Source: Spinellus fusiger
Lineage: Eukaryota; Mucoromycota; Mucoromycetes; Mucorales; Phycomycetaceae
DNA length: 64,000 nucleotides
Reading direction: 5' to 3'
Assembly: GCA_025094145.1 (NCBI GenBank)
Contig: JALLLS010000072.1
Span: forward strand, 62,001-126,000
Shown: positions 32,115-41,510 of the stretch, one piece after another
Layout of the letters: each line of letters starts with the position of its first letter
Numbering within the stretch: the stretch's first letter is position 1
Program-made: the position numbers and the translations under genes
The notes under the pieces: model-generated
Databases searched by the model: none
What the model saw: the letters and a program-made list of their open reading frames with translations, nothing else
What the model was told of the DNA's origin: nothing

Positions 32115-33402
32115 GCTTGCATCTTCAGCAGAAATACAACACTCCTCTGGGATGGCTGACAATAACTGATCAATTTCAGCTTCCTCTATGGGCTCTGGTG
32201 TGTATAGCTGTTGATAGAATGCCTGAGCTGCTGAGGTCATTGTAGTGGGTGTCACACAGTTCTGAAGTATCAGGATAGATGAGTGGTGGCATCATTTTGT
32301 ATGCCTGGCAATGCTCTATTGTTCTTTTTAAATATCCAGCAGATATTTCTCTATTCTCTCTCCAATGGCAACCAGCTTTGAGAGCTGCAATGGTAGCTAT
32401 CTCTTGTTGCATAGCACCAATCTTCTGTTCCACAGGAAGAAGTTGGTCAGGAAGAAGATTAGGAGCAGGGGACAAAGTAGTAATGATATTTGAGCATTTC
32501 TTTGGAGGGCCTTGAGGTGTTCAACATGCCACGTTGCATATTGTCTACCATACTTCTTGGTGATCCTCACAATTATCCTCTTGGTGGCATCCCATTATTC
32601 TTGTGGAGAATCCCAGGTATCCCTTTGAGGTATAAAGTTGGTCAGGGCATTCTGGAGATGATGTTGATATGCAGGAACAGAAGCCAGTACTGGATTGGCT
32701 TGCCACACACCACAACCATAGGGAGAAGGTCCAAGAGACAAGCAGATAGAGACAAATGCATGGTCTGTCCAAGTAGAATTAATGAATTGTACATTAGATG
32801 ACTTTAAGAAAGTAGAAAAATTGGTAGAGACAAAGATATAGTCAATACAGGTAGCTGAATTACTGCAACAATAAGTGGGAGTAAAGGGCCCTTGAGGGAG
32901 GTTCACACCATCCACAAATCTCAAAGCAATAAAGCATAGCCACTCAGATGGTGCAAGAATACGTCTGGCTGTAGAGCATAAGTTGTAAGAATAGTTGAAA
33001 TTGCCAGCCAGAATGATGCAAGAAGTAGGAGAGTCAAAGATTGGTAGTTTCATCAAATTCTCAAAGAAAAGATGTCAAAGAGTGGATGAAGATGGGGCAG
33101 TGAGATATTGTAACAAAAATTTCTCTTCTATCCCTAGTAATAAAGGAAGGTGTAATGATAAGGTTAGGGTCAAGAGAAACTATACTACAGTGCTGTGACC
33201 AGACACTATGGGTAGTTTGAAATTCCGTGTTGAGAGTGGATTGTATAGCAAGTGAAGAAGCATGAGTTTCTTGTAAAACAAGAATCTGAGAAGAAAGTGA
33301 GCATAGGTATCTAATAAAAAGTTGTCATTGGTTCAGGCAGTGCAGTTTTTGAAGGCCTCTACAATTGAGAGTGCCAATGTCTAGTAGGGTTGTACTATTC
33401 AT
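32115..33402 (-). pseudogene. L3 ORF2, endonuclease and start of RT region
   Basis: The ATG at 33402 overlaps the ORF1 TGA (ATGA). The product begins MNSTTLLDIGTLNCRGLQ, a typical AP-endonuclease start, followed by VLQETHASS, CIILAGNFNYSYN, CIDYIFVSTNF and STWTDHAFVSI (endonuclease C-terminal SDH-like box). It then matches the L2 region before the reverse transcriptase. Frameshifts and stops are at ~33320, ~33060, ~32595 and ~32180. It is cut by Tc1-31k. Confidence 0.7.
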
Positions 33403-34670
33403 TGGTATCTAATAGGTTTGTTGCACTTGCAAGCTGGATAGCAAGATGGAGAAGGTAAGTTAGGGCAGGTGTTCAAAGAGGATGCATTGATTGAAGGTTT
33501 TGGGGACTCCAATTGCTTAGTGACAGAAGGATCTAGAACTTTATGTTCTTCTGTAAACACACTGTCATCTGTAACAGTTGTGACTTCAGCAAAAGAAGAC
33601 ACATTGGGAGCAGCAGAATTCTCAAGAGTAGTAATATTCTCACAAGCAGCAGTAGTATTAGGAGCAACAGTGTCAAGAGAAGGAGAAGATGTTGGCTCAT
33701 TAGAGGCTTTATGAGTAGTGGTCTTGTAAGTGGTAGTAAGAGAAGAGTCAGAAGAGTCAGACGTACTAGGTACAATAGCAAGCTTATTCTTCTGAATCTT
33801 AGGCTTTCTATGGCCTAAGTCTTCTCTATTCTGAGGACATTGGGCTGCAACATGACCTTCAGAATTACATCCAAAGCACAGATGACAAGGACAAATTGGA
33901 CAGTCTTCACGTGAGTGATCTGCTGCATGGCAGTATTGACAGAAACTAGGCATATCTTGCCAAGTAGCAAAAAAGGTACTGGTGCCATCAAACCACTCCA
34001 TCTGGTGGCTTAGTGGCAAGAAGGAAGAAGTAGAAGCAGAAGAAGTAGAAAAGGAAATAAAAGCATATCCTTGGCCCATGAACCAGCCGCCATGTTCCTC
34101 AACATGCAGACCAAGTTCAAGAATCCACCCATAGGGCTCAAGAGACTTTTCTAGTCCCAAACAAACATCATCAGCATCCTCAATAGGAAGATTCTTAAGT
34201 GCTAGCTTTGTTACTTTGCAGTCACCAAGCAAAGCAGGGTATGCTTTCAGAGTGACCCCATTAACTATAAGGCCCTCTCCATTACAGATCTCTAAGCAGT
34301 GATCCTCTGACTTGAGGATGACCTCTACTAGAGTCCAAGATCCTTCTTTGTGGGTGGTTATTCCAAGACCTACTCCCACCAGAAAAACTTTTCTAGCCTC
34401 TCTATAGAAGGCTGCTGATGTCACCTTGGTGTTGGTGACATCAAAAAACACACAGGGGTATTTGCTGGATGCCTATTTCCAGACTTGAGGGGTGCGTGAT
34501 GAAGTACCATGAGTGGTGTTGGGGGCTGACAAAGGCACAGATTTGTACTTGGCTGCTGCTGAGTACAAACAAAAAGGTATAGCATTATGCTGTTGTTTTG
34601 GTCCATGAGGGGTGTTGTGTGGGCTATTGGCACCACCTGGCAAGTCCAAATTTTTAGTGGGAAGAGCCAT
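33399..34670 (-). pseudogene. L3 ORF1 with two CCHC zinc knuckles, one stop
   Basis: From the ATG at 34670 (MALPTKNLDLPGG) the frame runs about 72 codons to a TAG near 34473 and then stays open for 350 codons to the TGA at 33399. Two knuckles are intact: CQYCHAADHSREDC and CFGCNSEGHVAAQC (C-x2-C-x4-H-x4-C each, ~33950-33830). Before them is an RRM-like region (VFFDVTNTKVTSAAFY ... GWILELGLHVEEHGG); after them a Ser/Thr-rich tail. This matches ORF1 proteins of I/Tad-like LINEs, which bind element RNA. Confidence 0.8.
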
Positions 34671-34671
34671 G

Positions 34672-36087
34672 AGACCATCTGGATCAGGACTGCTAGCTTT
34701 TGGGCTGTGAGATAAACTGTCACAGATGTCATGGATGGTGAAGAGAAGGAGAAGGAAAGATTGTTGTTCTGCTGTGAGTTGGCAGTTGGGAGTGATGTGA
34801 TCCAGCAGTTGGGATGTGGCAATGGGGTCAGTGGGTTCAGAGGAAAAGAGGGTCATATAAAAGGAATGTGCTGTGTCTGTCATGGTGGAAGGAGTGGTGC
34901 ATAGGCCGTTGGTGACTGGATGTTGGAGGAAGGGCATATGTCACTGGGAGGCACATTGGGAGATGGTGTTCTTGAGAAAACCAGCAGATTTCTTACCTTT
35001 TTCTTGCCACCATTTTCCAGCTTAAAGAGATGAGATGTCTACCAGTTCTTGTTGGAGGGTGGCAATTTGTTGGTCAAGAGAAGGAAGGACTTGGTGGAGA
35101 ATGGCAAGAGAAGGATTGCTACAAAGAAGCTTGTTGTGCTTACTCTGCAGCATCTTAAATTGCTTGTCTTGTCATAGAACATGCTTCTGGCTAAACTTTT
35201 TGGCCACATGCTTCACTGCCTGCTTTACTGTTTCCCAATTGACTTGCACCAAGGGAGAAGTGAGGGAAGGAAAGAGGTTAGTGAGGGTGGAAGAGAGCTG
35301 TCCTTTGAAGGAAGAATTGGAGACAAGGAGAGGATTAGCATGCCAAGTGCCTTTTCCACTGGGTAAGACACCCAAGCAGAAGAAGGCAGAGAGAAGAGAA
35401 TGATCAGTCCAAGAGGATGAGACCAGCTCAACATTGGATGGCTTGAGGGAAGAAGAAAGAGAGAAGGGGGCATAAATTTAATCAATGGTAGAGAGGATGG
35501 TGGCATTGTTCCTAAATGCTGGTAAAGGATGAGAAGGGAGGGAATAGTGATAGTCCACAAAGTATGAAGAGAGATATTCACACCAGGGCATAAGAAGAGG
35601 ATGAGTGGAGGGAGTGTGAAGAGACATGTTGAAGTCTCCCATAATAAAGAGGCAATCCCAAATGAGTGGTTCATGTAAAATAGAAAAGGAACAAAGGTCA
35701 TGAAAAAAGTCTCTTTGTTGAGGAAGAGAACTAGCAGGGGCATAAAGAACAAGGGCATAGAAAGGATCATAAAAGGAAGAAACATGACTTACCTTGACCA
35801 GCAGGGCGCAATCATCCTCTGGTAAGGGTATGCAGTCAAAATGAAGGTGAGGAGAGAGAAACAATACCACAATGGTATGTCCATAGGGAAGAGTGGGCGC
35901 AAAATTGTTGGTGAAGGAGGGTGGCAAGTTGAAGTGATGTGACATATGTTTCTTGAAGGGCAATGATGTTGAATAAGGATTGTTAAAGGAAAGAAATGAA
36001 GTCTGAACAATGAGAAGGACTGGATAATTTGATCAAGCTATTGCAGTTGATACTGGCAATGCTGACAGAGAGGGAAAGGGCTGACAT
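34672..36087 (-). pseudogene. L2-D ORF2, endonuclease and linker
   Basis: It starts at 36087, one base after the ORF1 TAG. Compared with L2-1 it retains the ~310-bp segment with SSWTDHSLLSAFF (the end of the endonuclease), a KQAVKHVAKKFSQKHVL linker, and the LDHITPNCQLTAEQQSF region leading into the reverse transcriptase. Stops occur near 35475, 35170 and 34940. It is interrupted by L3 at 34671. Confidence 0.75.
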
Positions 36088-36088
36088 C

Positions 36089-37326
36089 CTAGGATGCTAT
36101 TGTTGTTGCTGGTGTTGTTCCAGCAGAAGGAATGGCAGGGGTTGGAGCAGGCTTGGTAGTGGCAGAGGAAGCAGACCTAGCCAGTCTAGGCAAGGCATCC
36201 CTCAACTTGCTTCTTTTTGGAGGGGTCATATTGACTCTCCTCTCTGGGTCCTGTTCTGATGGCACAGCATCCTGGAGGATGGTGCTTGATCTGCTCTCTT
36301 CTGAGTCCTGCACATTGTGCTTCTCTTCCTGCACTGCTGTCTGTGCTGCTGTTACTACTACCTTGGTTTCCATGGCTTTGGTGTGTCCCAGAGGTCTATC
36401 CTGGCCAGCCATCAGGACATCTTTGTTCACTATCTGTTGTACAGCCTGCACTTCCACTACAGGATCTACCTCCATAGGTGTATGGGTTCTGCAGGTCTTG
36501 TTATTGTGGGAAGCTCTGTGGGGGCAGTTGGCCTTGGAGTGGCCAGTTTCTTAACACAACCAACAAGTGTGGTTGTTGGTGGGACAAACAGGGCAGGTAT
36601 CTCTCTTGTGGCCATCTTCATGACAGTATCAGCACCACTTGGAGAGTGTGCTGGTGACCACCCAGATAGCCATCTTCTCCTGTAGCCAGGGATGTTGTGC
36701 TGGAGCTGTTCAAAAGTGATGAGGTCACCTTCTGAATCTGTGTATGGGGCCACATCCAGGACCACATAGCCAGCACCCACATAAGTGCAATATGTTGTGT
36801 CATAAAGGACACCTGCATCCAGGACTTGGCCATAGTAAACCATTGTGTCCTTGATCCCGTCTATGATGGTCTGTGGGTCCCTTAAAGGGAGTCTTGAAAG
36901 GGATACCTTTCTGATATCAACCTTAGGCCCAAGAGCCAAGACACCAACTACAGTCGCATTGGCCTTTTTGAAGTACAGCCCCTTTTTGCAGACCCTGCTG
37001 ATGCTCTCATAGTCATCAGGTGCAAATCCAACCTCGAAGATGGTCTTCTTCCCTTCTTTCTGGGAAGCAGCACCAAGTCTCTTGGGGTATTGCTCAAACA
37101 ATGCCTCATATACCTGGAGGTGGGTGGGTGAGATCTTGCTCACGTTGAAGATGACTGTGCCTGGGTAGTATGCACTACGCCAAACATGAGTCTTGTATGT
37201 TTTCATACCTTGAGTGTTGCTCAGAGGCAGAGAAGTGTTTGTTTTGTTGGCAGCAACGCTAGCCCAACTGGTGTTTGTTGCAGGGGGATCGCCCTTAGGT
37301 TGTGATTCTTTAGTGGAAGAAGCCAT
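36089..37326 (-). pseudogene. L2-D ORF1 with two CCHC knuckles, frameshifted
   Basis: The ATG at 37326 starts MASSTKESQPKGD and the frame is open to the QHNIP region, where one base is lost (~36690). In the restored register two knuckles follow, YCHEDGHKRDTC with its first part crossing a TGA, and CWLC-x-ETGHSKANC crossing a TAA, then an acidic/polar tail ending in the same PAIPSAGTTPATTIAS as in the other copies. L2-1 and L2-E have other sequence in place of the knuckles. Confidence 0.75.
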
Positions 37327-37327
37327 G

Positions 37328-38639
37328 CTTTGGTCTATGCTCAGCATTTCATCTATAAATTGTTTTCTCAATCTCCAGCAGTGTTTTTCTCTGGATGTGT
37401 ACAGTATGAACCTGTTAATCAACACTTGTCAATAACTAGTCTATATAGCATCTATCTCTGTTAATGAAGTACAATAGAATAAAACACATTGTCGTATACA
37501 AGCATTCCACTGTCAAGCACACCTAACAGACTGACTCATGTACACTGCTCAGTTTGACCCTAAAAACCATAGTCACACCAAGCAACCTCTTTTGGGCTCT
37601 CACACAAGTGATCAACTGAAGACTATCTTCAAATCATAGGCTCAGTATGTGGCCTTTTCTTCTCAAGTGAACAATTATCACTATAACACTTGTCATTCGT
37701 TTTACTATTACTATTGTATATGTACTTTACTTAAGGTAGAAAAGAAGAAAAGTGAAAGTAAAAGTGAACACTAATTCGACCCCATCAAATAGGTGCAGCT
37801 TCCATGGACAGCAAAAGCTTAATTTTTCCTAGTTCTCTGAGAGAAGAGAAAAGAGAGAGAAAAAGAAGAAAACACTTTTGCAGTTTATGCCAGCCTTAAA
37901 TAGACAAAAATTCGAGTCGACACTTGCCTAATTCTGCTCTGAAAGTGGGCTTTATCTTTTGGTGGATCTCTTGCACCCCTCCAGCTGACTATGAAATCCT
38001 TGGTCATGGCAGGGACTGTCTATTTCATGTGAGAACTGAATGATCTCATTCACCTGATCTACTTTACACAAGAGTGGAAGGATAGGAGTGCATTTGTGCT
38101 GTGAGTGGGTGGTGTGGTATGGTAAGCATAATAGATTCTGTCATGCCATTGGTTTAAAAGAAGATTCCAAGTAGACAGTCGGAGTGCTGTTGGCAATCAC
38201 CCAGAGAGTGCTCGCGGTGGATAAGATCAACCACGGATTCAAAGATTTGGTATTCATAGCAGCAGTAAACAGTTGGCGAAAGAACCATCTGCATTAATGA
38301 AAGCCTTCAGAGTCGTGTCGACTGTTTCATTGCCTCTTTTCTATACTGTCATCTAAACTCAATGGCAGCTTATTGCTCTATACAACAGTATATAGAATAA
38401 AATAAATAACCTGAATCGGTGGTTGTTTCAGTATACAAGTACATAATCATAGATGGTGAATCGGCTGATTATTTGACACTATAGCCTTATCCTTATCAAA
38501 GATACGATGAGATATACTAAATTCAATAGTCAATACAGTCTTGAGCAAACAATAAATTGACACTAACCAGTCAATATTATATGACAGAAATAATACAAGA
38601 GATTCAATGTCTATAGTGATACAAAAATAAGTGAATTTA
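37328..38639. other. Intergenic, no gene supported
   Basis: Composition changes here: CpG reappears and AT content rises. I found no ORF above chance and no repeat match. Confidence 0.45.
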
Positions 38640-38708
38640 TGCCTATGCCCATGCCTATGCCCATGATTGTTTATATTTATATTTATTTTATTTTATTAAA
38701 AAAAGAAA

Positions 38709-38740
<32 letters not shown>

Positions 38741-38745
38741 AGCCT
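38640..38745. repeat. Simple repeats
   Basis: Alternating CCTATG/CCCATG hexamers (38641-38665), T/A runs, then (GAAAAA)n and an A run up to ~38740. Confidence 0.9.
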
Positions 38746-40057
38746 GGCTATTTTTTACAATATTATTATACACGACGGAACCAATACAGCGAGTTTATAT
38801 TTTCATGCTATACAATAATTAAATTAAGGGATAGACTGTTATTCCCAGTAAAAAAACTGTACTCTGAAAGACAACATTCAGGTTATGTCTTTGCTTAATG
38901 GCCAAATTCAATAACAAGAAAGGCTGTCACTACTGATAGGCTTATGACGTGTCTATGGTGCTTTCCATTTACTCTTAATACAGTTATGATGGATGTATGA
39001 GCATCTTCATTGGACCCTTTATCAGTGACACTATATTATTTTTCTAGTGAACCACAATGTGAATGCTAATCAGATTCTATAAATGACATATCTTATAGTG
39101 CTTTAACAGCAAAAAAAAAGTATAATATTGTCGATAGTATGATATAGGACATATTTAATAATGAAATTAATGAGTGTATGGACAAATCAAAAATCAATAG
39201 AGACTAAATAAGATTCTTTTCCTTAATTCTTGTGCTAGTTCACACTGAAACTATGTCGATAATCACAAAATAAAAATAAAAATAGTTTCAAAACACATAC
39301 TAGTCAACTAGTACATAAATCCAGGTCAGGAGAACTATATAGATATATTTCTATCGGCCTATCTATAGCACTGATCTAGACTCAATTGAGAACAATTTGT
39401 GTTGAATGCATAAGAGTGTGCATAATAGAAGGCTTCTATAGGCCTCTGATAGAGATCTGAATGCTGTCGTCATATTAGAATATAATTCAGTACACAATGG
39501 ATATACTATCAGTCTCATTTCTAGAGTAATTTGAAGGTGATATTCCTTGGCTCTTATATATAAAAGCTATTCTTCTATTAATTGAAAGCTTGAAGACTCT
39601 GGTCAAGAAAATCACAAGGCTATAGTAACATAAAGGTGGTGTATGCAAATAGAAAAGATCGTCATGAATTCGAGCTCCGTTCCATATCTCACTCTCACCA
39701 GCATAAAATAGACTCTGTTTTCTTTATCTCATATCATTTTCTTTAAAGAATAGACACCAAATCCATTATCTGTTTGGATTGTCTTGGAATTACGTGAAAG
39801 ACAAAAAAAAGAATGAGCCATTAAAGACTAGAAAAGATAATAAAATAATAATGAATAAATGAATGATTACTCAAGCAGGGGCATGTCTTTATAGCCAATA
39901 ATTTGATCGCCCTAAAAACTATAGCATATGACACACATCTTCTTAGCTATTAGACGCGTCACCATTTTTTTTGTCAATATTAGGCGTTTTTTTGACAGAG
40001 AAACCTTTTTCTTCTTTTCTTCTATATACGAATCTCACAGATCAAACTCACAGCACC
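38746..40057. other. Intergenic; upstream region of the acidic ORF
   Basis: No gene seen. GACGCGTC at 39953-39960 contains ACGCGT, the MluI cell-cycle-box core used by fungal MBF. With a T-rich stretch and TATATA near 40022 it may belong to the promoter of the ORF at 40058; function is inferred only. Confidence 0.35.
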
Positions 40058-40729
40058 ATGAACAGCTTTTTCTCTCTCTCTTTCTCCCCTGCTGCCTACA
40101 GCATGGACGTGTGCTATGAGGTGTCACCCTCTGTTGCTTTCGACGACATGGTGTTTATGTTTAGCAAGATGAGCCTGGACGTCGTGGAGCCGATGGACGT
40201 GGATATGGCTGAAGAACAGCTGATGGAAAGCTGCAGTGCAGGCACTGAGGGCATGGACTTGGACATGCCTTATGAGGTGTTGACCTGTGCACCGGTTCTA
40301 CCTCTGGCTCCATTCAAGGATTCCGCCGGATCTACAGGTGGACTCTACGGCTTTGAGTCGAGAGAAAGCCTGGGCCCTGTGCTGCACTGGGACACCTTCT
40401 CTTCGGAGGAGGTAGAAAGTCTTGAGATGGTCAGCGAAATGTCCCACGACGATGCACTGGGTGATACTCAGTCTGAGGGCAGTAGATCTGATGAGGATGA
40501 TGGACAATCGTCCATCATTAGCAACAACGAGCTATTGGAGTTGCTACATGACTACATTGGTGTGGAAGAACCCTCTGGCGTTGACTCCGACGATCTGTTG
40601 GGTGTTGACCTGGAGGGTGTGCTCAAGTCCCCTTTGGAAAGTGACTTGGAGGATTTTGCTGGCGCTGAGGGTCGCTCTTTGCGGAGTGACGATTTAGTTG
40701 GCGATGATCTGGAGGATACTTCAGATTGA
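40058..40729 (+). CDS. Acidic CpG-rich ORF, 223 aa, function unknown
   Basis: The ATG in CACCATGAAC (good context) opens a 223-codon frame; a second in-frame ATG is at 40103. The protein is very acidic, without a recognised fold. Near the C-terminus related units occur: SDDLLGVDLEG and RSDDLVGDDLED. I see no signal peptide or membrane segment apart from a short Phe/Ser-rich N-terminus. The DNA is strikingly rich in CpG and GC compared with everything around it. Downstream (40794-41083, another frame) an open stretch with one TGA keeps similar composition (VENSDLDAGDENTSD), so the gene may be longer, spliced or partly decayed. I do not recognise the family; foreign origin is possible but unproven. 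Confidence 0.5.
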   Translation: MNSFFSLSFSPAAYSMDVCYEVSPSVAFDDMVFMFSKMSLDVVEPMDVDMAEEQLMESCSAGTEGMDLDMPYEVLTCAPVLPLAPFKDSAGSTGGLYGFESRESLGPVLHWDTFSSEEVESLEMVSEMSHDDALGDTQSEGSRSDEDDGQSSIISNNELLELLHDYIGVEEPSGVDSDDLLGVDLEGVLKSPLESDLEDFAGAEGRSLRSDDLVGDDLEDTSD

Positions 40730-41217
40730 AGCCGGGACACCCAGCTCTGGAACGGTTTGGCACCAGATGTGTAGAATGTCTGAGTGCGTGGTGTTGATTT
40801 GCCTGTAGAAAACAGTGATCTTGATGCCGGTGATGAGAATACCAGTGACATATCAAACAAAAGTGATTTTTTGTGATATGTGACCCTATCCAGGACTCTG
40901 TTCCTGAAGGCAAAGTGCTGCCATGTCGAGCCAATTATTTGTGGGGACTTGTTTCTACAGATGAGGAAGCTGGTGTGGTATAATCTGAGCATGTTCGAGT
41001 CGAAGGCCGAACGTCTCCCCAATGTATTTACCAAGAGATATTGGGCGACACTGGTACAGAATGGAGCCACAAACAGATGGTAGCGTATCCCCCTCCTTCC
41101 TGAATTTGTTGGTGTCTGTTCTGAGATGGTATATGGAAGCAATGTTGAAGATATGATGGATGCTAGATATTAGTTCCTCTATCTGATCATTGTCTGAAGT
41201 TGCTATTCTCCAAGGTG

Positions 41218-41510
41218 ATGGCGAGCCGTAGTGTGCCCAAAGGTAAGAAAGAAAGATTGATTGATTGATCTATGATCTATGATACATACTAATTTTGAAT
41301 TTGAATCTGATTATATATGTAGACGTCGTAGGTGGGGACGGTTGCATGGCGGTGTTTATCAGTGGGTCTGGACTCTGCGTTGGCCTTGTTGGTGGGCCTT
41401 GCTTTTGGGTCTTGCTTTTGGGTGTTGTTGGTAGGCCTTGCTTTTGGGTCTTGCTTTTGGGTCTTGCTGCTAGGACTTGCTGTTGGGACTTGTCTTTGGT
41501 ACTATCTTAG
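41218..41510 (+). CDS. Possible two-exon small ORF, low complexity
   Basis: A canonical-looking intron (GTAAGAAAG ... TACTAAT ... TATGTAG, 41243-41322) joins ATG at 41218 to an ORF ending at 41510, giving ~70 residues. Exon 2 is a tandem-repeat-like sequence (TTGCTTTTGGGTCTTG units) encoding repeated PCFWVLLLG. The intron suggests plus-strand transcription here; it may equally lie in the 3' region of the acidic ORF. Coding status is doubtful. Confidence 0.2.

Larger units (their letters stand above)
32115..34671 (-). mobile_element. LINE L3, inserted in L2-D
   Basis: A third LINE family. Its 5' end (CATGGCTCTTCCC on the minus strand, 34671) interrupts the L2-D reverse transcriptase gene after the codons PDPDGL; L2-1 continues there with PYPI. 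ORF1 is 34670-33399; ORF2 starts at 33402 and runs to the Tc1 at 32112, then 14 more bases at 25501-25488. The 3' remainder of L3 is not in the window. Confidence 0.8.
34672..37327 (-). mobile_element. LINE L2-D, 5' part
   Basis: It contains ORF1 (37326-36089) and ORF2 up to the start of the reverse transcriptase, where L3 is inserted. The 5' end is at the ORF1 ATG, as in the other L2 copies. The CpG-poor transposon nest ends here; AT-rich host-like DNA begins at 37328. Confidence 0.85.

Noticed and set aside
38160..38260. tRNA-like text (ACGGATTCAAAG)
   Set aside because: No cloverleaf could be drawn around it.
40552..41142. 196-codon minus-strand ORF opposite the acidic ORF
   Set aside because: Ser/Arg-rich only as the complement of the acidic codons; the plus frame has the better start context and composition.
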